A DNA stretch of 64,000 bases from Flavobacterium sangjuense (GCF_004797125.1 NZ_CP038810.1:2294001-2358000); one strand, 5' to 3'. Positions 25,252 through 34,594 are shown, numbered from the stretch's first letter. Program-made: numbers and translations. The notes: generated from the sequence alone by a model not told the origin.

Positions 25252-27186
25252 TTATTTTCTGCATAATTCTAAATTAGTCACGGGAGAATACACCATTGGA
25301 TATTCTTCAATTTTTACATCACTTCGGTCTAAGCCAAAAGCTTTTTCGTCAGAGAGCGATAGTTTTTTGAGCCAGAAATAGGAAGTTAATAACCAACCTT
25401 CTTTCAAAGCAAATTCGTTCTCGACAGAGATGAATTTCTCAATAATGACAAACTTATAATCGGGTTCAGCATTGTATTTTGTTGAACCATCAGGTCGGAT
25501 ATGTAAATTCAATTCCTTGCGTTCCACCAATTCCTGAACTATTTTCTTGAAATACAATTCAACTTTTGGCTGCACACGAAATCCTAAATTTAGCACCACT
25601 TTAATTACTTTGTCATCCAGCAATTCAATGACTTCATAATTAAGCGTAAAAGGTTCATTGGTTCTGTTGATATGAAGAAACCAATACACATCGGCACGTT
25701 TAGGTTTTTTGGCAAATATGGATTTGATAATCTTCTCCTCTATTTCGTATGTTTTATTTGCTTTGGATAAGAAAATTAAATGAGTGGCATATTTCGGGAT
25801 AGCATCATCTTTACTCAACTCGTTTAACTTGGGTGTCAGTTCAAATAAGTTGACAAACTTCAGAAAACGATTGTTGATTTTTCGGGAATAATACCACACA
25901 TACATCACCATAAAAATGAACAGCTCGAAGAACAGAAACATCCATCGTTCTTTGATTTTAACAATATTGGCCACAAAAAAGGAAACTTCAATGACTGAGA
26001 AAACCATGAGCATTAGGATTACCCAACTCATTTTTACTTTTTTGATAAAAATCAAATAGTAAGACAATAAAACTGTTGTCATCAACATGGCAATAGTGAT
26101 AGAAAAACCATAAGCGGCTTCCATGTGCGCGGAGTTTTTGAAGTATAAAATCATTAGAATGCAGCCTATCCAAAGTATCGTATTGACCGATGGAATGTAG
26201 ATTTGTCCTTTTAAATTCGTTGGATTTTTCAGTGCGACTCTTGGCCAAAAGTTCAAAGAAATGGCTTCGTTAATCAAAGTAAACGAACCGCTAATCAAAG
26301 CTTGAGAAGCAATAATCGCTGCCAAAGTGGCTATAACAATTCCGATGAGTAAAAACCATTGTGGCATAATCGAATAAAACGGATTTTGTCCGTTTAGGAA
26401 TTCGTTTCCTTGGTGCATCAACCACGCTCCTTGTCCTAAATAATTAACAACCAATGCTATTTTAACAAAAACCCAAGTGATTCTGATATTCTCTTTCCCG
26501 CAATGACCAAGGTCAGAATACAATGCTTCTGCACCGGTTGTACAAAGAAATACAGCGCCTAGCAACCAAAACCCATGAGGATATTCCACAAGCAAACGGT
26601 AAGCATAAACCGGATTAAGTGCTTTCAAAATATCAGGATGATGGATGATTTGTAATAATCCTAAAACCATCAGCATTGTAAACCAAACGACCATCGCCGG
26701 TCCGAAAATGGAACCTACTCTTTGGGTGCCAAACCGTTGGAAAACAAACAAGCCTGAGAGAATAGCGATTACAATTGGTATTGTTGGCAAATTGGGTACA
26801 ATGGTTTCCAAGCCTTCAACTGCTGATGCCACTGAAATTGGCGGCGTTATAATTCCGTCTGCCAAAAGTGTCGTTGCTCCGAGAATAGTTGGAATCACTA
26901 ATTTTCCTTTGCCAAATCTTTTTACTAAAGCGTATAACGAAAACACACCACCTTCACCATGATTGTCTGCAGAAAGTGTCAACAGTACATATTTTATAGT
27001 GGTTTGAAATGTCAATGTCCAAAAGACACAGGAAATGCCACCGTAGACTAATAATTCGGTTATGCTTCTATCACCAATGATGGATTTCATTACGTATAAC
27101 GGACTGGTTCCGATATCGCCATAAATGATTCCGAGTGCGACTAAGAGCGAAGCTGCGGTAATTTTTTGTTTTACAGTTGTATTCAT
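25252..27186 (-). CDS. kup: KUP-family potassium uptake permease
   Basis: A 644-residue KUP/HAK/KT inner-membrane K+/H+ symporter. The N-terminus has ALGIIYGDIGTSPLYVMKSI, containing the family motif GxxxGDxGTSPLY. About twelve membrane helices follow, up to residue ~430, then a cytosolic domain of about 200 residues. Length and order are normal. It is followed without a gap by the BBP2 porin and preceded, 102 bases upstream, by a KdpE/KdpD-like regulator pair on the same strand, which probably controls it. The leader contains a short inverted repeat (27213-27228). Confidence 0.95.
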   Translation of the reverse strand: MNTTVKQKITAASLLVALGIIYGDIGTSPLYVMKSIIGDRSITELLVYGGISCVFWTLTFQTTIKYVLLTLSADNHGEGGVFSLYALVKRFGKGKLVIPTILGATTLLADGIITPPISVASAVEGLETIVPNLPTIPIVIAILSGLFVFQRFGTQRVGSIFGPAMVVWFTMLMVLGLLQIIHHPDILKALNPVYAYRLLVEYPHGFWLLGAVFLCTTGAEALYSDLGHCGKENIRITWVFVKIALVVNYLGQGAWLMHQGNEFLNGQNPFYSIMPQWFLLIGIVIATLAAIIASQALISGSFTLINEAISLNFWPRVALKNPTNLKGQIYIPSVNTILWIGCILMILYFKNSAHMEAAYGFSITIAMLMTTVLLSYYLIFIKKVKMSWVILMLMVFSVIEVSFFVANIVKIKERWMFLFFELFIFMVMYVWYYSRKINNRFLKFVNLFELTPKLNELSKDDAIPKYATHLIFLSKANKTYEIEEKIIKSIFAKKPKRADVYWFLHINRTNEPFTLNYEVIELLDDKVIKVVLNLGFRVQPKVELYFKKIVQELVERKELNLHIRPDGSTKYNAEPDYKFVIIEKFISVENEFALKEGWLLTSYFWLKKLSLSDEKAFGLDRSDVKIEEYPMVYSPVTNLELCRK

Positions 27187-27212
27187 TTTATTATTGATTT
27201 TTAGTTAAATTT

Positions 27213-27228
27213 AGGCATGCGAATGCCT
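27213..27228. promoter_or_regulatory. Short inverted repeat before kup
   Basis: AGGCAT-GCGA-ATGCCT lies 27 bases upstream of the kup start, in the 102-base gap after the response-regulator gene. It could be an operator or a small leader hairpin; the evidence is only its symmetry and position. Confidence 0.4.
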
Positions 27229-27288
27229 GGGCGAAGACCAAAAGTGGTTTTCACAAAATGTGTTTTTAGATGATTTTGATTAAATTAA

Positions 27289-27975
27289 TTAGCCGGAATT
27301 AAAGCGATAACCTACACCCGATTCGGTAACAATGAATTTCGGACGGTTGGCATCTTCTTCAATTTTTTTGCGGAGCTGTGCTACAAAGACCCTTAGGTAT
27401 TGCGTTTGGTCTGCATAGCTTTGGCCCCAGATTTCCTTTAAAATATATTGATGCGTTAATACACGACCATCGTTTCTGATTAATAATGTCAACAGATTAT
27501 ATTCTGTTGCTGTGAGTTTGATAATTTCATTAGCTACTTTTACAATACGCGAAGCTAAATCTACTGAACAGTTTCCAAATGAAATGGTCAGTTCATTGTT
27601 CACGCTTGTTTTATTTCGTAAAGCTGTTCTGATTCGGGCTAATAATTCCTGAGTACGGAATGGCTTTGTCAGATAATCATTGGCACCGCTGTCTAATGCT
27701 TTTACGATTTCTTCCTCAGTACTTTTTACCGATAAAATAATAATCGGATGCTGATACCATTCACGCAGTTTTTTCAGAATCACCTGTCCGTCTTCATCAG
27801 GCAAACCCAAATCCAATAGTATCAAATCAGGCTGATGACTAGCCGACATTGTAATGCCTTCTTTTCCGTTAACCGCAAATAGCAGTTTATATCCATTAGC
27901 TTCAAGAGTGATTTCCAAAAGCTTTCTGATTTGACTTTCGTCATCAATGACCAATATGGAGAAATTATTACTCAT
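27289..27975 (-). CDS. KdpE-like response regulator (OmpR family)
   Basis: A 228-residue response regulator. The receiver domain covers 1-120, with the acidic pair D11/D12, the phosphorylation site D55 in LILLDLGLPD, and the conserved lysine in ILSVKST. The C-terminal OmpR-type winged helix has ATEYNLLTLLIRNDGRVLTH and ends ESGVGYRFNSG. Among OmpR regulators it looks most like KdpE. The sensor kinase gene overlaps its start by 8 bases, so they are translationally coupled, and kup lies next downstream. Confidence 0.92.
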   Translation of the reverse strand: MSNNFSILVIDDESQIRKLLEITLEANGYKLLFAVNGKEGITMSASHQPDLILLDLGLPDEDGQVILKKLREWYQHPIIILSVKSTEEEIVKALDSGANDYLTKPFRTQELLARIRTALRNKTSVNNELTISFGNCSVDLASRIVKVANEIIKLTATEYNLLTLLIRNDGRVLTHQYILKEIWGQSYADQTQYLRVFVAQLRKKIEEDANRPKFIVTESGVGYRFNSG

Positions 27976-29077
27976 TTTCTACAGTATTTGTTGGTAAGCA
28001 ATCGACAGCAAAAACCATTTCAAAAACAGCTCCGCCTTCTTCGGCATTGCTTAATTTTATAGTTCCATTCTGGACTTCCACAAAACCTTTTACAATAGAA
28101 AGCCCTAAACCTGTTCCACCGGTTTTTGAATTTTGCAGACGGTAAAATTTATCAAATACCTTATCAATCTCGGCTTCAGGAAAACCATGGCCATCGTCAG
28201 AAATAGTAATAATGCATTTTTTTACCACATCGATATGCATATCGTAATCGGCATCAATTTCATATTTGACTTCGATTTGGATTTTAGCACCTTTTGGAGT
28301 GTATTGCGAGGCATTGTAAATCAGGTTGTACAGAATTTGCTCCATCAAACCATAATCTAGTTTGAAAAGCGGTAGATTATCATCGATAACATAAATGATT
28401 TTATGATCTTTGGTTTCTTCCTTCAATCGGTCGCAAACATTGTAAATAATCTCTTTTACATCGCACCAGTCCAATTTAGGATGAATATAACCTGATTCTA
28501 ATCGGGACATATTCAAAAGATTCTCTACCTGATAATTCAGTTTCATCGAAGCTTTTTCGATTTCGTTTTGCAATTTTTGCTGCGTTTCGGCTGAAAGCGT
28601 AACATTTCTTTGTTGCAACGTATCAATTGAACCCAGTATAGCAGCTATTGGTGTACGCAATTCGTGCGAAAGAGAATCCAATAACGTATTGTATAACTTT
28701 AATGTGCTTGCTCTAGTTTGTTTGGCTTGAATAGCACGCTGCATTCTCTTGAAATTAATTGTCAATACAGCATTTATCAATACTATAATGAAAAATAAGA
28801 TTAACAATAATCCGTCTTCTGCACTATCAACATGAAGTGTATAGTAAGGTCTAATAAAAAAAAAGTCCAGAGCCAATGCACTCAAAACGGCTCCTAATAA
28901 AACCGGTTTTATTTCCAGAAAAATTGCCAGTAATGATACTACCACCAATAAAAGATAACCAACTATTCTATAATCGATAACATCTCTTACGATTAGGCAG
29001 GAAAAAGAAACTGCAGCAACTGATAAGAAGCTAATAAGATATTGATTCTTAAGGTTCTTTAACGTTAACTTGTCCAT
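27968..29077 (-). CDS. KdpD-like sensor histidine kinase lacking the N-terminal KdpD domain
   Basis: A 369-residue kinase. Residues 10-110 carry the four membrane segments of the DUF4118 module, including DFFFIRPYYTLHVDSAEDGL, which corresponds to the membrane region of KdpD. HisKA follows with H138 in SLSHELRTP, then the HATPase domain with N, G1 (SDDGHGFPEAE) and G2 (GGTGLGLSIV) boxes. Classical KdpD is about 900 residues, with an N-terminal KdpD/USP sensor half that is absent here. No kdpFABC is in the window. It is coupled to the KdpE-like regulator and sits beside kup and the BBP2 porin. Confidence 0.9.
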   Translation of the reverse strand: MDKLTLKNLKNQYLISFLSVAAVSFSCLIVRDVIDYRIVGYLLLVVVSLLAIFLEIKPVLLGAVLSALALDFFFIRPYYTLHVDSAEDGLLLILFFIIVLINAVLTINFKRMQRAIQAKQTRASTLKLYNTLLDSLSHELRTPIAAILGSIDTLQQRNVTLSAETQQKLQNEIEKASMKLNYQVENLLNMSRLESGYIHPKLDWCDVKEIIYNVCDRLKEETKDHKIIYVIDDNLPLFKLDYGLMEQILYNLIYNASQYTPKGAKIQIEVKYEIDADYDMHIDVVKKCIITISDDGHGFPEAEIDKVFDKFYRLQNSKTGGTGLGLSIVKGFVEVQNGTIKLSNAEEGGAVFEMVFAVDCLPTNTVENE

Positions 29078-29165
29078 TGGTTTTAATTTTTGACAAAGTT
29101 ACGGCATTCGTTATAAGCAGAATATAAGGGAAGTTACAGAAAGCATAAAGATTTTATAAAGATTT

Positions 29166-29198
29166 AGGCCTGACAGGTTTTGAAAACCTGTCAGGCCT
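29166..29198. repeat. Perfect 16-bp palindrome
   Basis: AGGCCTGACAGGTTTT and its exact complement flank a single G. It lies six bases beyond the stop of the ABC permease gene and between two genes on the minus strand. It could act as a terminator, but there is no T-run on that strand, so a dispersed palindromic element is equally likely. Confidence 0.8.
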
Positions 29199-29204
29199 GA
29201 TATT

Positions 29205-30503
29205 CTAGTATCTGAGCCACTTAATCAATTCTCTCCATGTTGGTTTTTTGCCATACATCAAAATACCGACACGATAAATTTTGGCTGCAAACCAAACTAC
29301 TCCAAAGAAAGTACTGAATAGAATTACCATTGATAAGATAATCTGCCACATCGGAACTCCAAACGGAATTCGCATCATCATCACTATCGGAGACGTTAGC
29401 GGAATCATTGAAAATACTGTGGCAACTGTCCCGTGTGGATCATTCATAACGGTAAAGAATCCTATGTAAACACCTAATATCAAAGGCATAATGATTGGTA
29501 ACAGGAATTGCTGTGAGTCAGTTTCGTTATCAACAGCTGCACCAATAGAAGCATAAAACGAACTGTATAAAAAGTAACCTCCGATGAAATAAATGATAAA
29601 AGAAATCAGGATGGTTGCAATTGGCAGATTCCACAATTCTTTGATATACATTCCAATATTACTAGCTTGTTGTGCAGTTTCCATTGCCTGAGCCTGTGCA
29701 CCTGCTGATGCTCCCATTTGAACTCCAAACATGCTTGACACAATGAACATAGCGGCCATACCCAATATAGCCCAAATAAGGAACTGCAAAATTCCGGCTA
29801 AAGATGTTCCGATGATTTTACCCATCATCAATTGGAATGGTTTTACCGATGAAATTATAACTTCAATAATTCGGGAAGTCTTTTCTTCAATTACGCTTCG
29901 CATCACCATGTTTCCATACAAAATGATAAACATCATAATAAGATAACCAAAGGCACCGCCAATAATGATTTTGATTTCGTTTAGACCTTTAAGCGCTTCT
30001 TCACCAGACGCTTTTTCTAAATTGATAGAAACATCTGCTTTAGCATTTTTAATCGCTAATGTATCCAAGCCAGCTTTTTGGAAATTTTCTGCAGTGATTT
30101 TTTTGGCAATAACATCTTCTAAATCTTCGGTAAAGGAAACACTTGGACTGTCGTTGGAAACGTATTGAATGCCTTTTTGGAGTTGGGCATTGTTTTCGGC
30201 TTTCGGAATGATTAAAAGTCCTTCATAGCTTTCACTAACGATACTATCTTTTAAAACTTTTAAATCGACTGTGGATAAATCAACGTATTTGTATTCCTCA
30301 TCGTTTTTGAATTCATTTACGAATCTTCCGGTTTCATCATGAACGGCAATGGTTTTTAACTCCGCTTTCATCGTACTTAAATAACCAACAAAAACACCAA
30401 TTCCAACAAACAATAACGGACTTAAAAAAGTCATTACGATAAATGATTTATTACGCACTTTGGCGATAAATTCTCTTTTTATGATAAGTACTAATTTGCT
30501 CAT
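29205..30503 (-). CDS. ABC transporter permease (NatB/ABC-2 type)
   Basis: A 432-residue membrane subunit of an ABC-2 exporter. The N-terminus LVLIIKREFIAKVRNKSFI leads into TM1, then a large extracytoplasmic domain (about 45-175), followed by five or six helices and the family segment VIEEKTSRIIEVIISSVKP before TM3. This arrangement is that of NatB-like sodium or drug exporters. Its start codon shares a base with the stop of the ATPase gene (TAATG). The substrate is unknown; sodium export is only a family-based possibility. Confidence 0.9.
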   Translation of the reverse strand: MSKLVLIIKREFIAKVRNKSFIVMTFLSPLLFVGIGVFVGYLSTMKAELKTIAVHDETGRFVNEFKNDEEYKYVDLSTVDLKVLKDSIVSESYEGLLIIPKAENNAQLQKGIQYVSNDSPSVSFTEDLEDVIAKKITAENFQKAGLDTLAIKNAKADVSINLEKASGEEALKGLNEIKIIIGGAFGYLIMMFIILYGNMVMRSVIEEKTSRIIEVIISSVKPFQLMMGKIIGTSLAGILQFLIWAILGMAAMFIVSSMFGVQMGASAGAQAQAMETAQQASNIGMYIKELWNLPIATILISFIIYFIGGYFLYSSFYASIGAAVDNETDSQQFLLPIIMPLILGVYIGFFTVMNDPHGTVATVFSMIPLTSPIVMMMRIPFGVPMWQIILSMVILFSTFFGVVWFAAKIYRVGILMYGKKPTWRELIKWLRY

Positions 30504-31426
30504 TATTTCTCGCTTACAGTTTGGATAAAAATATCATTCATACTTGGAATTTTTTCCACAAAATGAGTTACTTGACCTCTTTTAATTAAAGTATTCAATA
30601 AATCATTTGGCGTAGCATTTCCCAGATTAATTTCTAATTTTAATTCGTCATTTAACGATTTGAAATCAGTTTGAGATAAAGTGAATTTTTGTGACAAATC
30701 ATACATCAAACCTTCAATGTTATCGCTTAGAATTCCGACTTCATAACTATTGCTTCTGAATTGCTTTTTGACATCAGAAAGTTTGCCTTCTATCAGTTTA
30801 TTTGATTTGTGGATTAAGGCAATGTAATCGCACATTTCTTCTACGCTTTCCATTCGGTGTGTTGAGAAAATTACAGATGTTCCCTGTTTGTTCAACTCGA
30901 TGATTTCATCTTTAATCAGATTGGCATTTACAGGATCAAAACCGGAAAACGGTTCGTCAAGGATAAGCAACTTTGGCTTATGCAAAACAGTAACCACAAA
31001 CTGGATTTTTTGTGCCATTCCTTTAGAAAGCTCCTGAATTTTCTTGTTCCACCAACCTTGAATTTCAAGACGTTCAAACCAATAATCCAATTGTTGTTTG
31101 GCTTCTTGCTTTGACAATCCTTTAAGCTGTGCCAAATACAAACACTGTTCGCCTACTTTCATGGTTTTGTACAAACCTCTTTCTTCGGGCATATAACCAA
31201 TTACGGCAACGTGTTCAGGCTTTAGTTTTTCGCCATCCAAAGTCACACTTCCGCCATCGGGCATTGTGATTTGATTGATAATACGAATAAGGGAAGTTTT
31301 TCCGGCACCATTTGGACCGAGAAGTCCATAAATGCTGCCTTTGGGAACGGTTAAAGAAACTTCGTTAAGCGCAGTATAATCTCCATATTGCTTAACTACT
31401 TTGTTTACTTCAAGTATATTGCTCAT
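30503..31426 (-). CDS. ABC transporter ATP-binding protein (NatA-like)
   Basis: A 307-residue nucleotide-binding subunit. Walker A GLLGPNGAGKTSLIR is near 34-48, the signature ELSKGMAQKIQ replaces the usual LSGGQ, Walker B LLILDEPFSGFDP is near 155, and the switch histidine is in FSTHRM. A C-terminal domain of about 85 residues (DUF4162-type) follows. It pairs with the permease gene overlapping its stop and forms a two-gene exporter operon. Confidence 0.92.
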   Translation of the reverse strand: MSNILEVNKVVKQYGDYTALNEVSLTVPKGSIYGLLGPNGAGKTSLIRIINQITMPDGGSVTLDGEKLKPEHVAVIGYMPEERGLYKTMKVGEQCLYLAQLKGLSKQEAKQQLDYWFERLEIQGWWNKKIQELSKGMAQKIQFVVTVLHKPKLLILDEPFSGFDPVNANLIKDEIIELNKQGTSVIFSTHRMESVEEMCDYIALIHKSNKLIEGKLSDVKKQFRSNSYEVGILSDNIEGLMYDLSQKFTLSQTDFKSLNDELKLEINLGNATPNDLLNTLIKRGQVTHFVEKIPSMNDIFIQTVSEK

Positions 31427-31485
31427 ACTTTGTATTGTTTTTTGTAAAAGTACTCAATAAGTAATCAAACGAAAATATTTGTTAC

Positions 31486-31521
31486 AAAAAAAACCCACCC
31501 TAATTTTTACAAAAGGATGGG
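31486..31521 (-). terminator. Terminator after dnaJ (minus strand)
   Basis: CCCACCCT and AGGATGGG flank an A/T-rich loop. On the minus strand the stem is followed by eight T. It lies about 70 bases beyond the dnaJ stop and separates the chaperone operon from the ABC exporter. Confidence 0.65.
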
Positions 31522-31588
31522 AAAAATTGCTATGAAAAAGAAGTCACTTGTTTCCAAGTAACATTCAAATATAAAAATATTTTTTTAA

Positions 31589-32713
31589 CTATGAAAACAT
31601 ATCCTTTACTTTTTCAAAAAAAGATTTATCCCCCTTTTCAGGTTGTGGAATAAAGTTTTCATCGGTTAAAGATTTTTCAAAAAACTGACGTTGTTCTTTG
31701 CTTAGGTTTTTTGGTGTCCATACGTTGATGTGTACCAATAAATCTCCATTGCCATAACTATTCAGACTCGGAATTCCTTTGCCTTTTAATCTCAAAATTT
31801 TTCCGGACTGAATTCCGTCTTCTAGTTTAATTCTTACTTTACCGTTAACAGCTTCAATGTCTTTGGAAACGCCAAGTGCTGCTTCAGCAAAGCTGATGTA
31901 TAAATCGTAATGAAGATTTTCACCTTCACGCTTTAAAAATTCGTGTTCAAGTTCTTCTATGGCAACAATTAAATCACCGGGAACTCCATTTCCTGGAGCG
32001 TCATTTCCTTTGCCGGAAACCTTTAATTGCATTCCGTCAACAACTCCTGCCGGAATTTTAATTGAAACTGTTTCGTCTTCCAATATCATTCCGTGCGCAT
32101 CGGCATTGCTTGGTTTGCTCTCGATAGTTTGTCCGGAACCGCCACAAACATGACAGGTTGTAGCTGACTGCATTCTGCCCAAAATGGTATTGGTAACTCT
32201 TAAAACCTGACCTTGTCCGTTACACGTAGAACAGATTTTATATTTTACGCCGGCAGCCTGAACTTTACGTTTTACTTTGACTTTTTTCTCAACACCATTG
32301 GCAATTTCTTCTAAAGTCAATTTTACTTTGATACGAAGATTGCTTCCTTTCATTCTGCGTTGTCCGCCTGAATTTCCGCCAAATCCACCAAATCCGCTGC
32401 CACCAAATGCTCCGCCAAAAATATCTCCAAACTGACTGAAGATATCATCCATATTCATATGATGTCCGCCACCAAATCCACCAGCACCATCAAAAGCAGC
32501 ATGACCATACTGATCGTATTTTGCTTTTTTATCGGCATCGCTCAATACTTCATAAGCTTCGGCAGCAGTTTTGAAGTTTTCTTCAGCTTCTTTGTTTCCC
32601 GGATTTTTATCAGGGTGGAATTCAATCGCTTTCTTTCTGTATGCTTTTTTAATTTCCTCAGCAGAAGCGTTTTTTGACACGCCTAATATTTCGTAAAAAT
32701 CTTTTTTGCTCAT
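31589..32713 (-). CDS. dnaJ: Chaperone DnaJ with a reduced zinc domain
   Basis: A 374-residue Hsp40 that stimulates DnaK. The J domain covers 1-70 with HPD at 33-35, then a Gly/Phe-rich linker ([25 protein letters not shown]), the zinc region, and two beta-barrel client domains. Only two CxxCxGxG motifs are present, CSTCNGQG and CHVCGGSG; type I DnaJ has four. By spacing, the remaining two are motifs 2 and 3 (zinc centre II), so centre I has been lost. It follows grpE after 28 bases in one operon. It is otherwise full length. Confidence 0.95.
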   Translation of the reverse strand: MSKKDFYEILGVSKNASAEEIKKAYRKKAIEFHPDKNPGNKEAEENFKTAAEAYEVLSDADKKAKYDQYGHAAFDGAGGFGGGHHMNMDDIFSQFGDIFGGAFGGSGFGGFGGNSGGQRRMKGSNLRIKVKLTLEEIANGVEKKVKVKRKVQAAGVKYKICSTCNGQGQVLRVTNTILGRMQSATTCHVCGGSGQTIESKPSNADAHGMILEDETVSIKIPAGVVDGMQLKVSGKGNDAPGNGVPGDLIVAIEELEHEFLKREGENLHYDLYISFAEAALGVSKDIEAVNGKVRIKLEDGIQSGKILRLKGKGIPSLNSYGNGDLLVHINVWTPKNLSKEQRQFFEKSLTDENFIPQPEKGDKSFFEKVKDMFS

Positions 32714-32741
32714 CTTATTTTTCTAAAATTTTAGCCTTGAA

Positions 32742-33317
32742 TTATTGTCCGATTACAACCTTTGGAAAACGGATTATTTTGTCTCCTAGTTTATATCCTT
32801 TTTCAATTACGTCAACAATTTTTCCTTTTAAATCATCTGAAGGTGCAGGAATTTGGGTAATCGCTTCCGCATAATCAGCATTAAAAGCATCACCGGCTCT
32901 TACTTCAACTTGTTCCAGCCCTTTTGAAACCAGGGTGCTTTTTAATTTCTCGTGAATCAATTCGACACCTTTCAATAAAACATCATCGTCTGATTTTGCA
33001 ATTTCTACCATTGCTCTGTCAAAATCATCTAATACTGGCAACAAGGATTGTAATACGTCCTGATTGGCAGTTTTAAACAAATCAATTCTCTCTTTAGCGG
33101 TTCTTCTTTTGAAGTTTTCGAATTCAGCAAAAAGACGTAGAAATTTATCTTTTTCATTGGCTAAATCTTCCTGAAGCTTTTCTTCAACGGTTAATTCGGT
33201 TGCAGATTCAATTTCATTTACAATGTTATCTGATGCATTTTCATCAATAATTGTTTCTTTTTCTGTATTTTCAGTATTCATCGAGTTTTTATTTTTAAAA
33301 ATATTTTTCATATTCAA
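32742..33317 (-). CDS. grpE: Nucleotide exchange factor GrpE
   Basis: A 191-residue GrpE, the ADP-release factor for DnaK. An acidic, low-complexity N-terminus (about 1-50) leads into the long dimeric helix (EKDKFLRLFAEFENFKRRTA, conserved) and the C-terminal beta domain ending GYKLGDKIIRFPKVVIGQ. It is the first gene of the grpE-dnaJ operon. The start at 33317 could instead be the ATG two codons later. A copy of the GC-rich dispersed repeat lies just upstream (33326-33360). Confidence 0.95.
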   Translation of the reverse strand: MNMKNIFKNKNSMNTENTEKETIIDENASDNIVNEIESATELTVEEKLQEDLANEKDKFLRLFAEFENFKRRTAKERIDLFKTANQDVLQSLLPVLDDFDRAMVEIAKSDDDVLLKGVELIHEKLKSTLVSKGLEQVEVRAGDAFNADYAEAITQIPAPSDDLKGKIVDVIEKGYKLGDKIIRFPKVVIGQ

Positions 33318-33632
33318 TTTTTGTTGCTACACTCCAAACAGTTCGGCTAAGCCTCGAGTGATGATTTTCGGTTTGCAAAAGTACTGCCATTTCTTTAAAA
33401 ATGTCAAATTGTCATTCAATTTTGTTTGATAAAAATTATTTTAAGCCGAAACTAAAAACCAAATTTTAATAAAACTTTAATAAAATTTTAAGACTATTAC
33501 GATTTCGTTTAGGTTAAATTTGTTACTCTAAAATAAACAAGTATTCAATTCAGGTTAGCTTATCGCTGTAAAAAATTATTAATTCAAGAATCTTTATAGT
33601 AAAAAAAGTGCTGTTGTTCAACAGCACTTTTT
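33318..33632. other. Intergenic stretch upstream of grpE
   Basis: These 315 bases hold the GC-rich repeat copy at 33326-33360, then A/T-rich DNA that must include the grpE promoter. TAAATTTG at 33515-33522 resembles a plus-strand -7 element. A strong terminator lies at 33601-33634. No protein gene is visible. Confidence 0.6.
33326..33360. repeat. Dispersed GC-rich intergenic repeat, copy 2
   Basis: GCTACACTCCAAACAGTTCG then GCTAAGCCTCGAGTG, matching the element at 1466-1501. It lies 9 bases upstream of the grpE start. Confidence 0.7.
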
Positions 33633-33634
33633 TT
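33601..33634. terminator. Symmetrical terminator
   Basis: AAAAAAAGTGCTGTTG pairs exactly with CAACAGCACTTTTTTT around TT. It ends the TIGR01777 epimerase transcript on the minus strand and would also stop any plus-strand RNA from the gap upstream. Confidence 0.9.
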
Positions 33635-34538
33635 ATGAATATAAATCAGCAATAGCTTGCTTTATCTCGGGAAATTGAAATTGGAAACCGTTATCCATAA
33701 TTTTTTGAGCAGATAGGTTTTTACTGGAAAATAACAGGTAACTCATTTCGCCCAGCAATAGCTTCATAACAAACTGTGGAATATTGGGTAGAAAAAGCGG
33801 CTTTTTTAATGTTTTTGCAATAACAGTTGTTAATTCCTGATTGCTTATCGGATGTGGGGTTACCGCATTATAAACGCCTTCTATTTGATTTTCTATTGCA
33901 AACAAATACATCGCCACCAAATCATTAATATGTATCCATGACTGAATTTGCTTACCATTTCCCATAGCGGCACCAAAACCCATTTTAATAGGTTTTACCA
34001 TTTCTGGTAAAGCGCCACCAGCATTTGAAAGGACAATTCCGGTTCTTAATTTACAGACTTTTAAACCTAAAACTTGAAATCGGCTGGCACTTTCCTCCCA
34101 TTTTTTAACCACATTAGAAAGAAAGCTATCTTCGGTGGCTGTCGCAGTTTCATCATAAACGGTATCAAAGCTTTCAGGATAGATAGCCGTTCCTGAAGCG
34201 GAAATAAATTGTTTTACCTGATTTGGCTTTTTTTTAACCAAATTATAAAGCAGTTCACTAGATAATGTTCTGCTTTCTATAATTTCCTGTTTGTAGTTAT
34301 TTGTCCAGCGTTTTGCAATATTGGCTCCGGCCAAATGAACAATAACATCGACTCCATAAATACAATTTTCATCGATTTTACTTTGCTCCGGATTCCAGTA
34401 AAAGCCTTGGCAGTTAGGTTTGTTCTCAATCTTTGAAAGCGAGGTAGTTAAAAAGTGTACCGAATGATTTTTGGATAACAATAGTTTTACCAACTCATTC
34501 CCTATTAGACCTGTTGCACCTGTAATTAGAATCGTCAT
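33633..34538 (-). CDS. TIGR01777 family NAD(P)-dependent epimerase-like protein
   Basis: A 301-residue extended short-chain dehydrogenase. The N-terminal nucleotide motif is ILITGATGLIGNELVKLL. Further blocks are VDVIVHLAGANIAKRWT, a family feature of TIGR01777 (YfcH/SulA-like), and a C-terminal DUF1731-like tail. The usual YxxxK catalytic pair is not obvious, as is common in this group. It is a single gene ended by a strong terminator. The cellular role is unknown. Confidence 0.88.
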   Translation of the reverse strand: MTILITGATGLIGNELVKLLLSKNHSVHFLTTSLSKIENKPNCQGFYWNPEQSKIDENCIYGVDVIVHLAGANIAKRWTNNYKQEIIESRTLSSELLYNLVKKKPNQVKQFISASGTAIYPESFDTVYDETATATEDSFLSNVVKKWEESASRFQVLGLKVCKLRTGIVLSNAGGALPEMVKPIKMGFGAAMGNGKQIQSWIHINDLVAMYLFAIENQIEGVYNAVTPHPISNQELTTVIAKTLKKPLFLPNIPQFVMKLLLGEMSYLLFSSKNLSAQKIMDNGFQFQFPEIKQAIADLYS

Positions 34539-34558
34539 TTTTGAAGTGTTTTTTTATT

Positions 34559-34594
34559 CCGCTGCGCTCCATAAAGTTCGGCTGCGACTCGGGT
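34559..34594. repeat. Dispersed GC-rich intergenic repeat, copy 3
   Basis: CCGCTGCGCTCCATAAAGTT then CGGCTGCGACTCGGGT, upstream of the epimerase start. It belongs to the same family as 1466-1501. Confidence 0.7.

Noticed and set aside
27187-27288. Riboswitch before kup
   Set aside because: The gap is only 102 bases and shows one short inverted repeat; no known riboswitch pattern could be recognised.
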